Assembly: GCF_000785535.1 (NCBI RefSeq)
Contig: NZ_CP007595.1
Location: forward strand, 1,798,001 to 1,862,000
Length of the DNA: 64,000 bases
Origin: Arthrobacter sp. PAMC 25486
GTDB lineage: Bacteria; Actinomycetota; Actinomycetes; Actinomycetales; Micrococcaceae
Direction: 5' to 3'
Both the position numbers and the translations under genes were made by a program. This document shows, piece after piece, positions 16,931-27,296 of this stretch. Each line of letters starts with the position of its first letter. Position 1 is the stretch's first letter. The notes beneath the pieces are model-generated. The model did no database searches, was not told the origin of the DNA, and saw nothing but the letters and a program-made list of their open reading frames with translations.

Positions 16931-18463
16931 CTAGTGCTGCGCCGCGGCGTAGCTGTCGCGCAGCTCGCGCTTGAGGATCTTGCCGGCACCGGACGTGGGC
17001 AGCGCCTCCAAGAACTCGAAGCTGCGCGGCACCTTGTACCCGGCAATGTGCTCCTTGCAGTGCGCCTGCAGTTCCTCGGCCGTGGGGTTTTGGCCAGGCG
17101 AGAGAACAACGACGGCGTGCACGCGCTCCCCATATTTCTCATCCGGCACGCCAATCACGGCGGAGGAGGCAACGGCGGGGTGCTTGCTCAGGGCGTTCTC
17201 CACCTCTGCGGAGTACACGTTTTCGCTGCCGGTCACGATCATGTCCTTGAGTCGGTCAACGACAAAGACAAAGCCTGCGGCGTCGATGTAGCCGAGGTCG
17301 CCGGTGTGCAGCCAGCCGCCACGCAGGGCCTCAGCGCTGGCCGCGGGGTTGTTCCAGTACCCCTGCATGACGTGGGCGCCCTTGGCGCAGATCTCGCCGA
17401 CGTCGCCCGTGGCTGCTTCCTTGCCATCCAGGTCCAGGATGGCAACCTGGCAGTGCGGGGCGGCGCGCCCGCCGGATCGCATGCGGTCGCCTGTGTGGTC
17501 GTCCGGCAGCAGCAAGGTAATGACCGGCGATGCCTCGGTTTGCCCGTACGCCTGCGTCATGCGCACCCCGGGGAAACGTTCCTTGGCTCGTTTCAGCACG
17601 CCCTCGGAAATGACTGAACCGCCGTAGAGCATGCGCTGCATGGAGGACAGGTCGTAGTTCCCGGCGTCTGGGTGGTCCACGAGGATCTGGATCATGGTGG
17701 GAACCAGCAGCACGTCGGTGGGCTTGTGCTCCTCGATGGCTTTGAACACGCTGGTGGGTTCAAAGTACGGCACCATGACGTGGGTGCCGCCCAGGATGGT
17801 CATCCCGCACCAGGCGGCGAGGTCGGCCAGGTGGAACATGGGTGCCGCATGCAGCAGCCGCGAACCGGCCTTCAGCAGCTCTCCTGTGGCAATGGTGCCC
17901 AGCCCGGAGGTGACGAAGTTCGTGTGGCTGAGCATGACTCCCTTGGGGAAGCCGGTGGTGCCGCCGGTGTAGTACACCCCGGCCAGGTCGTCGCCGCCGC
18001 GGTAGGCGTCCTCGACCGGTTCGTTCTCCGCCACCAAGCTTTCGTAGGAGAGCATGCCCTCCGGTGTGGGCCCGTCGCCACAGTGGATCAGGGTGGTCAG
18101 TGCCGGGGATTTTTCCAGCAGCAGCGGCGCCATGGGTACAAAGGCGTCGTCAATGAGCAGCACGTGCGTGTCCGAATCCGTCATGGAGTAGGCCACCTCG
18201 GCCGGGCTCCACCTGATGTTCACAGGGTTGACGGCCGCCCCGGCCCACGGCACGGCGAGGAGGTATTCGGCGTATCTGTCGCTGTTCATGGACAGGATTC
18301 CCACCCGGTCCCCCGCCTTCACGCCGATGCTTTGCAAGGCGCCGGCGAAGCGGGCAATCCGGTCCACATGCTCTTCATAGGTGCGCACGCGGTCCTTGAA
18401 AATGGTGGCGATGCCTTGGGGATCCGCCTGCAGGGAACGGTGCAGGCCTTGGGTCATGTACAT
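16931..18463 (-). CDS. Acyl-CoA ligase (AMP-forming, FadD-like)
   Basis: A 510-residue adenylate-forming enzyme. Motifs: P-loop 'YYTGGTTGFPKGVMLSH' (about residue 165), 'YGQTEASPVI' (about 307), 'GWLHTGDLGYID' (about 385), hinge 'DRLKDMIVTGSENVY' and the catalytic Lys in 'GAGKILKREL' near the end. It activates a fatty or branched acid to acyl-CoA with ATP. Gene order (dehydrogenase, thiolase, FadB, isomerase, ligase, racemase) indicates medium or long branched acids. 74 nt separate it from the isomerase-like gene. Confidence 0.93.
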   Translation of the reverse strand: MYMTQGLHRSLQADPQGIATIFKDRVRTYEEHVDRIARFAGALQSIGVKAGDRVGILSMNSDRYAEYLLAVPWAGAAVNPVNIRWSPAEVAYSMTDSDTHVLLIDDAFVPMAPLLLEKSPALTTLIHCGDGPTPEGMLSYESLVAENEPVEDAYRGGDDLAGVYYTGGTTGFPKGVMLSHTNFVTSGLGTIATGELLKAGSRLLHAAPMFHLADLAAWCGMTILGGTHVMVPYFEPTSVFKAIEEHKPTDVLLVPTMIQILVDHPDAGNYDLSSMQRMLYGGSVISEGVLKRAKERFPGVRMTQAYGQTEASPVITLLLPDDHTGDRMRSGGRAAPHCQVAILDLDGKEAATGDVGEICAKGAHVMQGYWNNPAASAEALRGGWLHTGDLGYIDAAGFVFVVDRLKDMIVTGSENVYSAEVENALSKHPAVASSAVIGVPDEKYGERVHAVVVLSPGQNPTAEELQAHCKEHIAGYKVPRSFEFLEALPTSGAGKILKRELRDSYAAAQH

Positions 18464-18537
18464 GGTGACTCCTAATGTAAAAAATCGATGTTGACTTTCA
18501 AACAGGAAATTCCAAGCTCGTGCTGCTCGCGTTCAAA

Positions 18538-19449
18538 CTATTTGCCCGTAAACACTCCCGGACGGTTTTCCCCCATGGCCCGCACTGCCTCAAGCAAATC
18601 TTCGCTGTGCAGAAACGAGGTGTTCCACAGCGCCACGTGCCGCAGCCCCCGCGCAATGTCCTCCTCGCGTCCTTCATTGAGCACCGCCTTGGCGCCGGCC
18701 ACGGCCAGCGGTGAATTCGCGGCCATCTCCCCGGCCATCGACAGCGCCGCAGCCATCAGTTCCTCCGCATCGGCGTACACGTCGTTGACCAGGCCGATCT
18801 TCTCCGCCCTTTCGGCACCGATGTCCTTGGCCGTCAGCGCCAGTTCGCGCAGATGTCCCTCGCCGATGATGCCACGCAGCCTTTGCAAACTTCCAACGTC
18901 GGCGACGATCGCCAGCCGCGCCTCCCGAATGCTGAATTTGGCATCGGCACTGGCCAGGCGCACATCGGCGGCGCTGATGAGGTCAACGCCGCCGCCAATG
19001 CACCAGCCGTGGACGGCCGCAATGACGGGCTTGCGGCAGGCGGCCACCGAGCTGATGGCGTCCTGCAGGCTCCGGATGATCCCGAGCAGTTCGGTGCGCT
19101 GGGAAGCCTGGGCAGTGGCGCCGGGGCCCAGCTTTCCCAGCCAGGACCCCAACACCTCCTGCACGTCAAGGCCTGTGCTGAAGTTGTTTCCGGCGCCTGC
19201 CAGCACCACCGCACGCACGCTTGGATCGGCGTCGAGGGCAGCGAAAACCTGGGGCAGTTCGGCCCAAAAGTCCAGCCCCAGCATGTTGCCGCGGCCGGGC
19301 CCGGTTAGATGTACGACGGCGACACCCGGGTTGGGTGCCACCGCCACAGTGAACGCCGACCAAGGGTGGGTGAAGGCGGGTCCGGCTTGGGCGGGCATGT
19401 CTGGTTCGGCGGGGCCGGCGGCGGTCCCGCCCGCGGCAACAATGCCCAT
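18538..19449 (-). CDS. Crotonase, dienoyl-CoA isomerase (ECH1)-like
   Basis: A 303-residue crotonase. The core 'HGWCIGGGVDLISAADVRLAS' (about residues 148-168) and 'REARLAIVADVGSLQRL' (about 180) match the delta(3,5)-delta(2,4)-dienoyl-CoA isomerase group, with the Glu and the Asp of the 'ADVG' turn used in proton shuttling. It would help degrade unsaturated fatty acids with odd-position double bonds. The N-terminal about 25 residues are Gly/Ala/Pro-rich. The ATG shares one base with the FadB stop (TGATG). Confidence 0.85.
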   Translation of the reverse strand: MGIVAAGGTAAGPAEPDMPAQAGPAFTHPWSAFTVAVAPNPGVAVVHLTGPGRGNMLGLDFWAELPQVFAALDADPSVRAVVLAGAGNNFSTGLDVQEVLGSWLGKLGPGATAQASQRTELLGIIRSLQDAISSVAACRKPVIAAVHGWCIGGGVDLISAADVRLASADAKFSIREARLAIVADVGSLQRLRGIIGEGHLRELALTAKDIGAERAEKIGLVNDVYADAEELMAAALSMAGEMAANSPLAVAGAKAVLNEGREEDIARGLRHVALWNTSFLHSEDLLEAVRAMGENRPGVFTGK

Positions 19450-21629
19450 CAGTACGTCTCGCCTTTCTCGGCCTTGGCCACAAGCGAGGCCGGCGGCAGG
19501 AAGTGTTCGCCATACCTGGCCGCGAGCTCACGGGACCTGGCCACAAAACCGGCCAGGCCGCCGTCGTACCCGTTCATGTATTGGAGCACGCCACCGGTCC
19601 AGGCGGGGAAGCCGATGCCCAGGATGGAGCCGATGTTGGCGTCCTCGACGCTGCGCAGCACGCCCTCGTCGAGGCATTTGACGGTTTCCAGGGACTCGGC
19701 AAAGAGCATGCGCTCCTTCATGTCCTCGAAGGGGATTTCCTCCGTCCCGCCGAAGGTTTCCGCCAGCCCTTCCCAGAGTCCGGTGCGGTGGCCGTCGGCG
19801 TAGTTGTAGAAGCCGGCGCCGGCGAGCTTGCCTTTGCGGTTAAATTCCTCGATCATCCTGTCCACAATCGGGTAGGAGGCGTGATCCCGGTACTTTTGCG
19901 CGCCGTTCTCGGCTTCCAGGCCCGCCTTCGTCTCCTTTTGGATCTTGGACATGAGCATCAGGTTCAGCTCGTCGGCCAGCTGCAGCGGGGCCGCGGGGTA
20001 GCCGGCCTGCAGGCCTGCCTGCTCGATGGACGGGGCGGCGATGCCCTCGCCGAGCATGGCGATGGCCTCGTTCATGAACGTGCCGATCACTCGGGACGTG
20101 AAGAAGCCGCGGGAATCATTGACCACGATGGGCGTCTTTTTGATTTGCTGGGCGATGTCGAAGGCCTTGGCCAGGGTCTCATCGGAGGTGTTTTTGCCGG
20201 CGATGATTTCCAGCAGCGGCATCTTGTCCACAGGGGAGAAGAAGTGCAAGCCGATGAAGTTCTCTTGGCGCCGCACACCTTCGGCGAGCGTGGTGATGGG
20301 CAGCGTGGAGGTGTTGGAGCCCAGCACGGCATCCGGTCCCAGGAGGTCTTGGATTTCCTGGAACGCCTTCTGCTTCACCTCCACGTTTTCAAAGACTGCC
20401 TCAATGACCAGGTCCGCACCGGCCGCAGCCGCCGCGTCTGCGGTGGGGGTGATCTTGGCCAGCAGCGCGTCGGCTGCCTCCTGCGTGGACTGGCCCCGCG
20501 CCACTGCCTTGTCGGTGATGGTCTTGGAGTAGCTCTTGCCGCGCTCGGCCGCCTCGAGCGAGACGTCCTTGAGCACAACGTCCATGCCGCCGCGGGCACA
20601 CACATAGGCGATGCCCGCGCCCATCATGCCGGCGCCGAGGACGGCAACCTTCTTGGCCGTGTACTTCTCGAATCCTGCCGGGCGGCTGCCGCCGGCACTG
20701 ATGTGGCCCATGTCAAAGAAGAACGCCTTGATCATGTTGGTCGACACCGGCCCGGTCACGAGCTCCACAAAGTAGCGCGATTCAATCTCCAGCGCCGTGT
20801 CGAAGTCCACCTGGGCGCTCTCCACGGCGGCGGCCAGAATGGCGCGCGGGGCCGGGTAGTTGGCGCCCTTGAGCTGCTTGCGCAGATTCGCCGGGAACGC
20901 CGGCAGGTTGGCGGCCAGTGCGGGGGTGCTGGGGGTGCCGCCGGGGATCCGGTATTTGGGGACATCCCACGGCTGCACGGCGTCCCGGTTCGACTTGATC
21001 CAGGCCTTGGCCGCGGGGAGGAGCTCCTCCACCGTGTCCACAACCTCGTGGACCAGGCCAACTTCCAGGGCCTTGCGCGGCTTGTACTTTTGGCCCTGCA
21101 GCAGCACCTTCATGGTGGCGTCGGCAATGCCCATCAGGCGCACGGTGCGGACGATGCCACCGCCGCCGGGCAGCAGGCCCAGGGTCACCTCGGGCAGGCC
21201 GATGACCGAGCCGCGGGTGTCGGCGGCGATCCTGTGGTGCGCGGCGAGGGCAATTTCCAGCCCGCCGCCTAGGGCCGCACCGTTGATGGCTGCGACCACG
21301 GGTTTGCCGAGAGTTTCCAGCGTGCGCAGCTGGGCCTTGATTTGCTGTCCCAGCTCAAAGACTCTTTGGGCGTCTTTCGGCGTGGAGTTGATGAGGTCGT
21401 TAAGGTCGCCGCCGGCGAAGAAGGTCTTCTTTGCGCTCGTCAGCACGACGCCGGAGATGCCCGCCTTCTCTGCCGTGAGTCGCTCCACCACCGCCTGCAT
21501 GGAAGCGATGTAATCCGCGTTCATGGTGTTGGCCGACTGGTTCGGGTCATCCAGGGTCAGGATGACGACGCCGTCGGTGTCCTGTTCCCAGTGGATGGTG
21601 TTTGTGTAGTTCACTGTTTCCTCGCTCAT
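19449..21629 (-). CDS. fadB: Fatty-acid oxidation complex alpha subunit (hydratase / 3-hydroxyacyl-CoA dehydrogenase)
   Basis: A 726-residue fusion. The N-terminal crotonase domain has 'FFAGGDLNDL' (about 68) and 'NGAALGGGLEIALAAHHRI' (about 112). The NAD-binding domain starts with 'VLGAGMMGAGIAYV' (about 330), and 'LHFFSPVDKMPLLEI' (about 465) carries the catalytic His. It performs hydration and dehydrogenation of acyl chains with the thiolase encoded upstream. ATG 21629 lies 4 nt after the fadA stop; an in-frame TTG at 21647 overlaps fadA and is less likely. Confidence 0.95.
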   Translation of the reverse strand: MSEETVNYTNTIHWEQDTDGVVILTLDDPNQSANTMNADYIASMQAVVERLTAEKAGISGVVLTSAKKTFFAGGDLNDLINSTPKDAQRVFELGQQIKAQLRTLETLGKPVVAAINGAALGGGLEIALAAHHRIAADTRGSVIGLPEVTLGLLPGGGGIVRTVRLMGIADATMKVLLQGQKYKPRKALEVGLVHEVVDTVEELLPAAKAWIKSNRDAVQPWDVPKYRIPGGTPSTPALAANLPAFPANLRKQLKGANYPAPRAILAAAVESAQVDFDTALEIESRYFVELVTGPVSTNMIKAFFFDMGHISAGGSRPAGFEKYTAKKVAVLGAGMMGAGIAYVCARGGMDVVLKDVSLEAAERGKSYSKTITDKAVARGQSTQEAADALLAKITPTADAAAAAGADLVIEAVFENVEVKQKAFQEIQDLLGPDAVLGSNTSTLPITTLAEGVRRQENFIGLHFFSPVDKMPLLEIIAGKNTSDETLAKAFDIAQQIKKTPIVVNDSRGFFTSRVIGTFMNEAIAMLGEGIAAPSIEQAGLQAGYPAAPLQLADELNLMLMSKIQKETKAGLEAENGAQKYRDHASYPIVDRMIEEFNRKGKLAGAGFYNYADGHRTGLWEGLAETFGGTEEIPFEDMKERMLFAESLETVKCLDEGVLRSVEDANIGSILGIGFPAWTGGVLQYMNGYDGGLAGFVARSRELAARYGEHFLPPASLVAKAEKGETY

Positions 21630-21633
21630 CGCT

Positions 21634-22857
<1,224 letters not shown>

Positions 22858-22999
22858 GTGAGCTTTCCTTCCATTGTCATCCCTCCCGCTTCGGCGCGGG
22901 CGGACGGTTGGCCGAACTGGTTTGTTGATGTCTGGCGGGGTGGGCCCCACACCGCGAGGGCCCCGCCTCGAGCTTGCGAGAGGTGGGAGCGGTGAGGGA

Positions 23000-24157
23000 T
23001 TAGAGGGAGCGGGCGATGAGTTCCTTCATGACCTCATTGGCCCCGGCCAGCACGCGCAGCACCCGGTTGTCGGCATACATGCCGGCAATGGGGTACTCCA
23101 TCATGTAGCCGTAGCCGCCAAACAGCTGCTGGCAGCGGTCCACCACCTCCGCTGTCCGGTCGGTGATCCAGTACTTGGCCATCGACGCTGTGGCTGCGTC
23201 CAGCCCGCCGTCAACGTGCCGGGCGATGCAGTCGTCAAGGAACACCCTGTTGACCCGGGTATTCGTGGCGCATTCGGCCAGCTCGAAGCGGGTGTTTTGC
23301 AGCTCGAACAGCGGCTTGCCGAAAGCCTCGCGGGTCTTGGTGTACTCCAGCGTTGCCTCCACGGCGGCCTCGCTCATGGCCTGGGCCAGGATAGCGGTGA
23401 TCAGCCGCTCCTGCGGCAACTGGTTCATGAGCTGGTAAAAGCCCTTGCCCTCCTCTCCGCCGAGGATGTTGGCCGCCGGGACGCGCATGTTGTCAAAGAA
23501 CAGTTCGGAGGTGTCCTGGCCCTTGAGGCCGATCTTGTCCAGGTTCCGGCCACGCTGGAAACCGGGCGTCCCGCCGTCGACCTCTGCCACGAGCAGCGAC
23601 ATGCCCTTGGCACCCTGGGCGGTGTCGGTCTTGACGGCGATGACCACCAGGTCGGCGAGCTGGCCGTTGGAGATGAAGATCTTCGAGCCGCTGACCAGAT
23701 AGTCGTCGCCGTCGCGCACGGCGCGTGTGGTGATGGCCTGCAGATCGGATCCGGTGCCGGGTTCGGTCATGGCGATGGCGCCCACCCATTCCCCGCTGCA
23801 CAGCTTCGGCAGCCAGCGCTGCTTCTGTTCCTCGGAGGCGTAGGCCAGCAGGTAATGGGCCACGATGCCCTCGCTGACGGCAAAGCCCAGGCTGCCGGCG
23901 CCGGCCATGGTTTGTTCCTGCAGGAGCAGGGCCAGGTTGGCGAAGCTGCCGCCGCCGCCACCGTATTCCTCGGGGATGGACATGCCGCACAGGCCAAGCT
24001 CCCCGGCCCGGGCGTAGAGGGCCTTGTCGGGAAAGCCCTGCTCCTTGAACTTCTCCTCAAGCGGGGCGACCTCCTTGGCGAAAAAATCGTGCAACAGGGA
24101 CCTTACATCGAGCAGATCTTCATCGATCCAGGCCGAAGTTAACTGAGTTGTTGACAT
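23000..24157 (-). CDS. Acyl-CoA dehydrogenase (long-chain type)
   Basis: A 385-residue dehydrogenase with '[15 protein letters not shown]' (about residue 128), '[15 protein letters not shown]' (about 205), '[10 protein letters not shown]' (about 345) and a C-terminal '[13 protein letters not shown]'. The Glu after the YGYM motif region and 'ERL' near 245 are candidate catalytic bases, as in the long-chain group. It begins beta-oxidation for the fadAB operon. The ATG lies about 7 nt after a -10-like CACTAT, so the message is probably leaderless. A TetR-type palindrome covers the -35. Confidence 0.92.
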   Translation of the reverse strand: MSTTQLTSAWIDEDLLDVRSLLHDFFAKEVAPLEEKFKEQGFPDKALYARAGELGLCGMSIPEEYGGGGGSFANLALLLQEQTMAGAGSLGFAVSEGIVAHYLLAYASEEQKQRWLPKLCSGEWVGAIAMTEPGTGSDLQAITTRAVRDGDDYLVSGSKIFISNGQLADLVVIAVKTDTAQGAKGMSLLVAEVDGGTPGFQRGRNLDKIGLKGQDTSELFFDNMRVPAANILGGEEGKGFYQLMNQLPQERLITAILAQAMSEAAVEATLEYTKTREAFGKPLFELQNTRFELAECATNTRVNRVFLDDCIARHVDGGLDAATASMAKYWITDRTAEVVDRCQQLFGGYGYMMEYPIAGMYADNRVLRVLAGANEVMKELIARSL

Positions 24158-24164
24158 ACCGCCA

Positions 24165-24193
24165 ATAGTGCAAGACTATTGACACCGTGTCAA
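24165..24193 (-). promoter_or_regulatory. Promoter of the acyl-CoA dehydrogenase/fadAB operon
   Basis: On the minus strand a consensus -35 TTGACA (24193-24188) and a -10 CACTAT (24170-24165) are 17 bp apart. The start of transcription would fall at or next to the ATG at 24157. Confidence 0.7.
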
Positions 24194-24196
24194 TAG
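24176..24196. promoter_or_regulatory. TetR-type operator, perfect 21-bp palindrome
   Basis: CTATTGACAC and GTGTCAATAG are perfect 10-bp arms around one C. The site overlaps the minus-strand -35 and lies just upstream of the plus-strand hydratase-tetR pair. It is suited to repress both directions. Confidence 0.8.
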
Positions 24197-24222
24197 GTGA
24201 CGCAAGTCTTTACTTTCCATTC

Positions 24223-25116
24223 ATGAAAGCGATGACCATGACAGCTGAAATCCCCGCCCCCTATGCGGCCATCACGTACTCGGTCGCCGAGCGCATCGCC
24301 ACGGTTTCCCTCAACCGGCCCGAATCCCGCAACGGCTACACGCTCACCATGGCGCACGAGCTCGAGCACGCCTTTGTGGCCGCCGACGCCGACCCTGCCG
24401 TCCAGGTTGTCGTGTTCACCTGCGTGGGCAAGGACTTCTCCGTAGGCGCCGACCTCAGCGGCGGCGGCTTTGACATGTCCATGACCGATTCCCCGAGCGA
24501 TTGGCAGGAACCTGCCGGGCGCTGCTCCAACACCATCTTCGGCATGAACAAGCCCGTCATCGCGGCCCTGCGCGGTGTCTCGGTGGGCGGCGGCATGACC
24601 ATCACGCTCTCCTGCGACTTCCGCCTCGCCTCCACCGATTCCCGCTTTTCCTTCCCGTTCAGCCGCCGCGGCATCTTCCCCGAGGGCGCCTCGGTTTGGT
24701 ACCTGCCGCGCCTGGTGGGCGCATCCAAGGCCGCCGACTGGATGCTAACGGGCCGTCTGTTTGGCGCCGATGAAGCGCTCGACGCCGGACTTGTCACCTC
24801 GGTGCACGAACCCGACTCCGTCCTGGAGGCCGCTTACGCCTTGGCCCGGGACATGATCGCCAACACCTCCCCCGTGTCCACGGCCGTCATCAAGCAAATG
24901 CTCAACCGGCTCAGCGGGCTCGACTCCCCCATCCCCGTCCACGCCCTGGACTCGAAGTTGATTGCCGGGCTGCCCGCACACAGCGACGCCGTGGAAGGCG
25001 TGACGTCGTTCCTCGAGAAGCGCCCGCCTGCCTTCCCACTCACGGTGCCTGAGGGCATTCCGCAGTGGCTCCCCTGGGTCAGTCCTGTCATCACAGAGAC
25101 AGACACCACGCCGTGA
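24223..25116 (+). CDS. Enoyl-CoA hydratase/isomerase family protein
   Basis: A 297-residue crotonase with 'DFSVGADLSGGG' (about residue 72), 'RGVSVGGGMTITLSCDFRLA' (about 118) and 'RRGIFPEGASVWYLP' (about 152) with one catalytic Glu. Substrate is not certain; it is regulated with the beta-oxidation operon. Several starts are in frame (24187 GTG, 24223, 24232, 24238 ATG). 24223 is chosen because a -10-like TACTTT ends 6 nt before it. Its stop overlaps the tetR GTG. Confidence 0.88.
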   Translation: MKAMTMTAEIPAPYAAITYSVAERIATVSLNRPESRNGYTLTMAHELEHAFVAADADPAVQVVVFTCVGKDFSVGADLSGGGFDMSMTDSPSDWQEPAGRCSNTIFGMNKPVIAALRGVSVGGGMTITLSCDFRLASTDSRFSFPFSRRGIFPEGASVWYLPRLVGASKAADWMLTGRLFGADEALDAGLVTSVHEPDSVLEAAYALARDMIANTSPVSTAVIKQMLNRLSGLDSPIPVHALDSKLIAGLPAHSDAVEGVTSFLEKRPPAFPLTVPEGIPQWLPWVSPVITETDTTP

Positions 25117-25721
25117 CTCTTCCCGACGAATCCCGCCGGCAGCGGCTCGCTCCCGACGAGCGGCGCCAGCAAATCTTTGTGTGCGCCCAACGGCTGTTCA
25201 CCGAACGGGCCTACGAGGAGGTCTCCGCGACCGACATTGCGGCCTCGGCGGGGGTGGCGCGCGGGCTGATCAACCATTATTTTGGCAACAAGCGCGAGCT
25301 TTACCTTGAGGTCATCAAGGTCAGTTCCACGGTGTCGGAGGTTGCGGTGGCGTCACTGCCCGACGGGACGCTGGATGAGCGGATCGAGTTGGCGGTGGCC
25401 TGGTTCCTGGATTCGCTGGAGAAGTCCGGCGGGGCTTGGCTGAGTTTTGGCGGGGGCAGCATGGGGCGCGATCCGGACCTGGAGAAGATCCTGATCGCGG
25501 CGGAGAACGAGTCCATTGAGCTGCTGATTGAGGCGTGCGGGCTGTCCGGGCGGCGCGACGGGCGCGAACAGATCCGGGCCATGTTCCGCGTCTACGCGCA
25601 GCTTGCACGCAGCGGCGGGCGGGAATGGCTGCTGCGCAAGACGCTGACCCGCCCGCAGGTGCATGCGCTGTTGGCCAGCACTCTGCGGGTCATTGTCAGT
25701 GACGCCGTCCCCGCCATCTAG
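25113..25721 (+). CDS. TetR family transcriptional regulator
   Basis: A 202-residue TetR protein. The DNA-binding domain is 'FTERAYEEVSATDIAASAGVARGLINHYFGNKRELYL' (in parts, about residues 25-65). The C-terminal helical ligand domain is divergent; acyl-CoA ligands are likely from context. The GTG overlaps the hydratase stop by 4 nt (GTGA), so the two are co-translated. It probably binds the palindrome at 24176-24196 and so controls both divergent units. A 32-bp repeat array follows its stop. Confidence 0.92.
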   Translation: MTLPDESRRQRLAPDERRQQIFVCAQRLFTERAYEEVSATDIAASAGVARGLINHYFGNKRELYLEVIKVSSTVSEVAVASLPDGTLDERIELAVAWFLDSLEKSGGAWLSFGGGSMGRDPDLEKILIAAENESIELLIEACGLSGRRDGREQIRAMFRVYAQLARSGGREWLLRKTLTRPQVHALLASTLRVIVSDAVPAI

Positions 25722-25738
25722 CTCCTCCGGCGCTCCCC

Positions 25739-25779
25739 CGACGCTCGCTCACATATGGGGCACTTTTGGCCGACGCTCG
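25739..25779 (+). repeat. 32-bp repeat family, locus B (left of the IS)
   Basis: One full unit (25739-25770, beginning CGACGCTCGCTCACATATGG) and the first nine bases of the next, cut by the IS left end region. It follows the tetR stop and reads in its direction. Confidence 0.9.
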
Positions 25780-25804
25780 AAAATTGTCAAGCTGTGTGGA
25801 GTCA

Positions 25805-26938
25805 CTAGGCTATTTTTTGGGGTTCTTCGGGTTTGGGGAGGTTGATCCCTACGTGTTGGGCTGGGGCTGGTGTGGTGGGTCGTTGGCGGAACCTTCCTGG
25901 GTTTTGTTCGTAGTATTCCTGATGGGTTTTGTCACGTTGGTTCCAGAGCTCTTTCCAGGATCCGTCGTGGACTTGTGCTGGTGAGAACAAGGCGATGCCG
26001 GAGTGTTTATGGTCGGTGCTGTACCAATGCACGTAGTCGGTGAGGTACTCTCTGGCGGCCTCGAGGCTTTCGAAGATTCGCGGGTAGTTGGGCCGGTATT
26101 TCATGGTCCGGAAACCAGACTCACTGAAGGGATTGTCGTTGGAGACGTAGGGCCGGTTGAAGGTGAGTTCCACGCCGTGGGCGGTGAGCGCGTCACGAAG
26201 CAGGTGTGACTTCATGGCAGGGCCCGAATCCGCATGGACCACTTGCGGGGCGCCGTACCGGGCGATGGCGGCCTCGAACATCTTGACGGCGAGGTGGTCC
26301 GCCTCGCGTTCCTCGATCCGCCAGCCGACGATCTCCCGGGAGTAGATATCCATGATGGAGTAGACCTTGAAAACCGTTCCCTGCCACTTGGAATAGACGT
26401 CGGTGATGTCCCAGGACCAGACCTGGCAGGGGCCGGTGGCCTTGAGAACGGGCTTCTCAGCGGTGCCGCGTTTGCCGCCGCGTTTGGTCGGGACTGTGGG
26501 GCGTGCGTTCTGGTCCTCGTACTCTGCCGCGATCCGCCACCAGGTGCGGCGGGAGGCGATCATTACCCCGTTGTCCCAGGCCGTGGCGAAGGAATGATCC
26601 ACGGAGTTGTTCTTCTCCCAGCCGGCCAGGATGAACTCAAGAATCCAGTCCTGATGGATGGTGCTGATCCGGCTTTCATAGGCCCGGTCCCCCTGGTGGA
26701 TGGGGTTCTGGACGCCTGGGCGGGGATTGAACCTGTAGTGCCAGGTCCCACGCGATACACCCGCAAGTTTCAGGGCCGTCCGCTGGGAACCGGTGACCTC
26801 TTTCAGCTCCAGGACGAGAGTGTTCTCAGCGGCTATGAACGCTTCTGAGCGCTCGTCGGGGGCGTATCGGGCTCTGGCACGTTCAACTCGTGCAAGAGCC
26901 CTATAGCTTTTCCCAGTGCTGAATTTGACCCTTCTAGC
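25805..26938 (-). CDS. IS3-family transposase, OrfB frame (DDE integrase)
   Basis: The frame is open from about 26938 to the stop at 25805 (377 codons). It has the IS3 OrfB layout: an N-terminal HTH_21 region ('GVSRGTWHYRFNPRP'), then an rve core with the DDE residues in 'WSWDITDVYSKW', 'VVHADSGPAMKS' and 'NPFSESGFRTMKY'. No ATG is available near its beginning; the first late start is GTG 26602. It is most likely made only as an OrfAB fusion by a -1 shift at 26908-26914. No internal stop, so the transposase may be active. Confidence 0.88.
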   Translation of the reverse strand, partial: ARRVKFSTGKSYRALARVERARARYAPDERSEAFIAAENTLVLELKEVTGSQRTALKLAGVSRGTWHYRFNPRPGVQNPIHQGDRAYESRISTIHQDWILEFILAGWEKNNSVDHSFATAWDNGVMIASRRTWWRIAAEYEDQNARPTVPTKRGGKRGTAEKPVLKATGPCQVWSWDITDVYSKWQGTVFKVYSIMDIYSREIVGWRIEEREADHLAVKMFEAAIARYGAPQVVHADSGPAMKSHLLRDALTAHGVELTFNRPYVSNDNPFSESGFRTMKYRPNYPRIFESLEAAREYLTDYVHWYSTDHKHSGIALFSPAQVHDGSWKELWNQRDKTHQEYYEQNPGRFRQRPTTPAPAQHVGINLPKPEEPQKIA

Positions 26939-27237
26939 TCAGCAATACGCTTCTGGAGTTTTTCGACTTCGACACGATGGGCGGCTATCTCTTTCGCGCG
27001 TGCTTTTTCAAACGCGGAGAGTTCACGATTTGTTGGGACCATACCTCCATGCTCTCGCGGAATCAGGCCCCGGTCGATATCTCCCTGGACCACCATCGTG
27101 CGCCATCTGCGGAAGATCCATTCGGAAATCGAATGCGAGGCAAGCCACTCCCTCCGTGACCCATGCGGCTGCAAATAGTACTCATGCACGAACTCACGGA
27201 TCTCTTCACGGGTAAATCCCTTGTTATCAACGGCCAC
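26833..27237 (-). CDS. IS3-family OrfA (HTH and leucine zipper)
   Basis: About 134 residues. A helix-turn-helix ('EWLASHSISEWIFRRWR', about residues 30-47) would bind the IS ends. A coiled-coil stretch ('VEVEKLQKRIAELEGSNSAL', about 88-108) would dimerise it. GTG 27237 follows AAGGAG by 6 nt; a TTG at 27252 is the other choice. The frame ends 105 nt into the OrfB frame. Confidence 0.85.
   Translation of the reverse strand: MAVDNKGFTREEIREFVHEYYLQPHGSRREWLASHSISEWIFRRWRTMVVQGDIDRGLIPREHGGMVPTNRELSAFEKARAKEIAAHRVEVEKLQKRIAELEGSNSALGKAIGLLHELNVPEPDTPPTSAQKRS
26908..26914 (-). other. Programmed -1 frameshift heptamer of the IS
   Basis: On the minus strand the heptamer G-GGA-AAA lies in phase with OrfA codons (CTG GGA AAA GCT). 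Slipping back one base gives GGG AAA AGC in the OrfB frame, which is open here. This is the standard X-XXY-YYZ layout used by IS3 elements. Confidence 0.75.
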
Positions 27238-27296
27238 GGTCGGCTCCTTCAATCAACGGTTAATGAGTGACTCACAACCAGCTTGACGCAGAGGGG

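Larger units (their letters stand above)
25786..27287 (-). mobile_element. IS3-family insertion sequence
   Basis: About 1.5 kb with two overlapping transposase frames. The ends match as imperfect inverted repeats: GTCAAGCTG then GAGTCACT appear at 25786-25806 and, inverted, at about 27267-27287. Flanking arrays of 32-bp repeats are interrupted by it. A GCTCG pentamer occurs on both sides (25775-25779, 27296-27300) and could be a target duplication, but it does not abut the repeats exactly. Confidence 0.85.

Noticed and set aside
19503..21272. 589-codon open frame on the plus strand
   Set aside because: Antisense to fadB, whose domains and catalytic residues are intact.
25786..27287. IS disrupting a catabolic gene
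   Set aside because: Both flanking genes (tetR and SDR) are complete; the IS lies in intergenic repeats.
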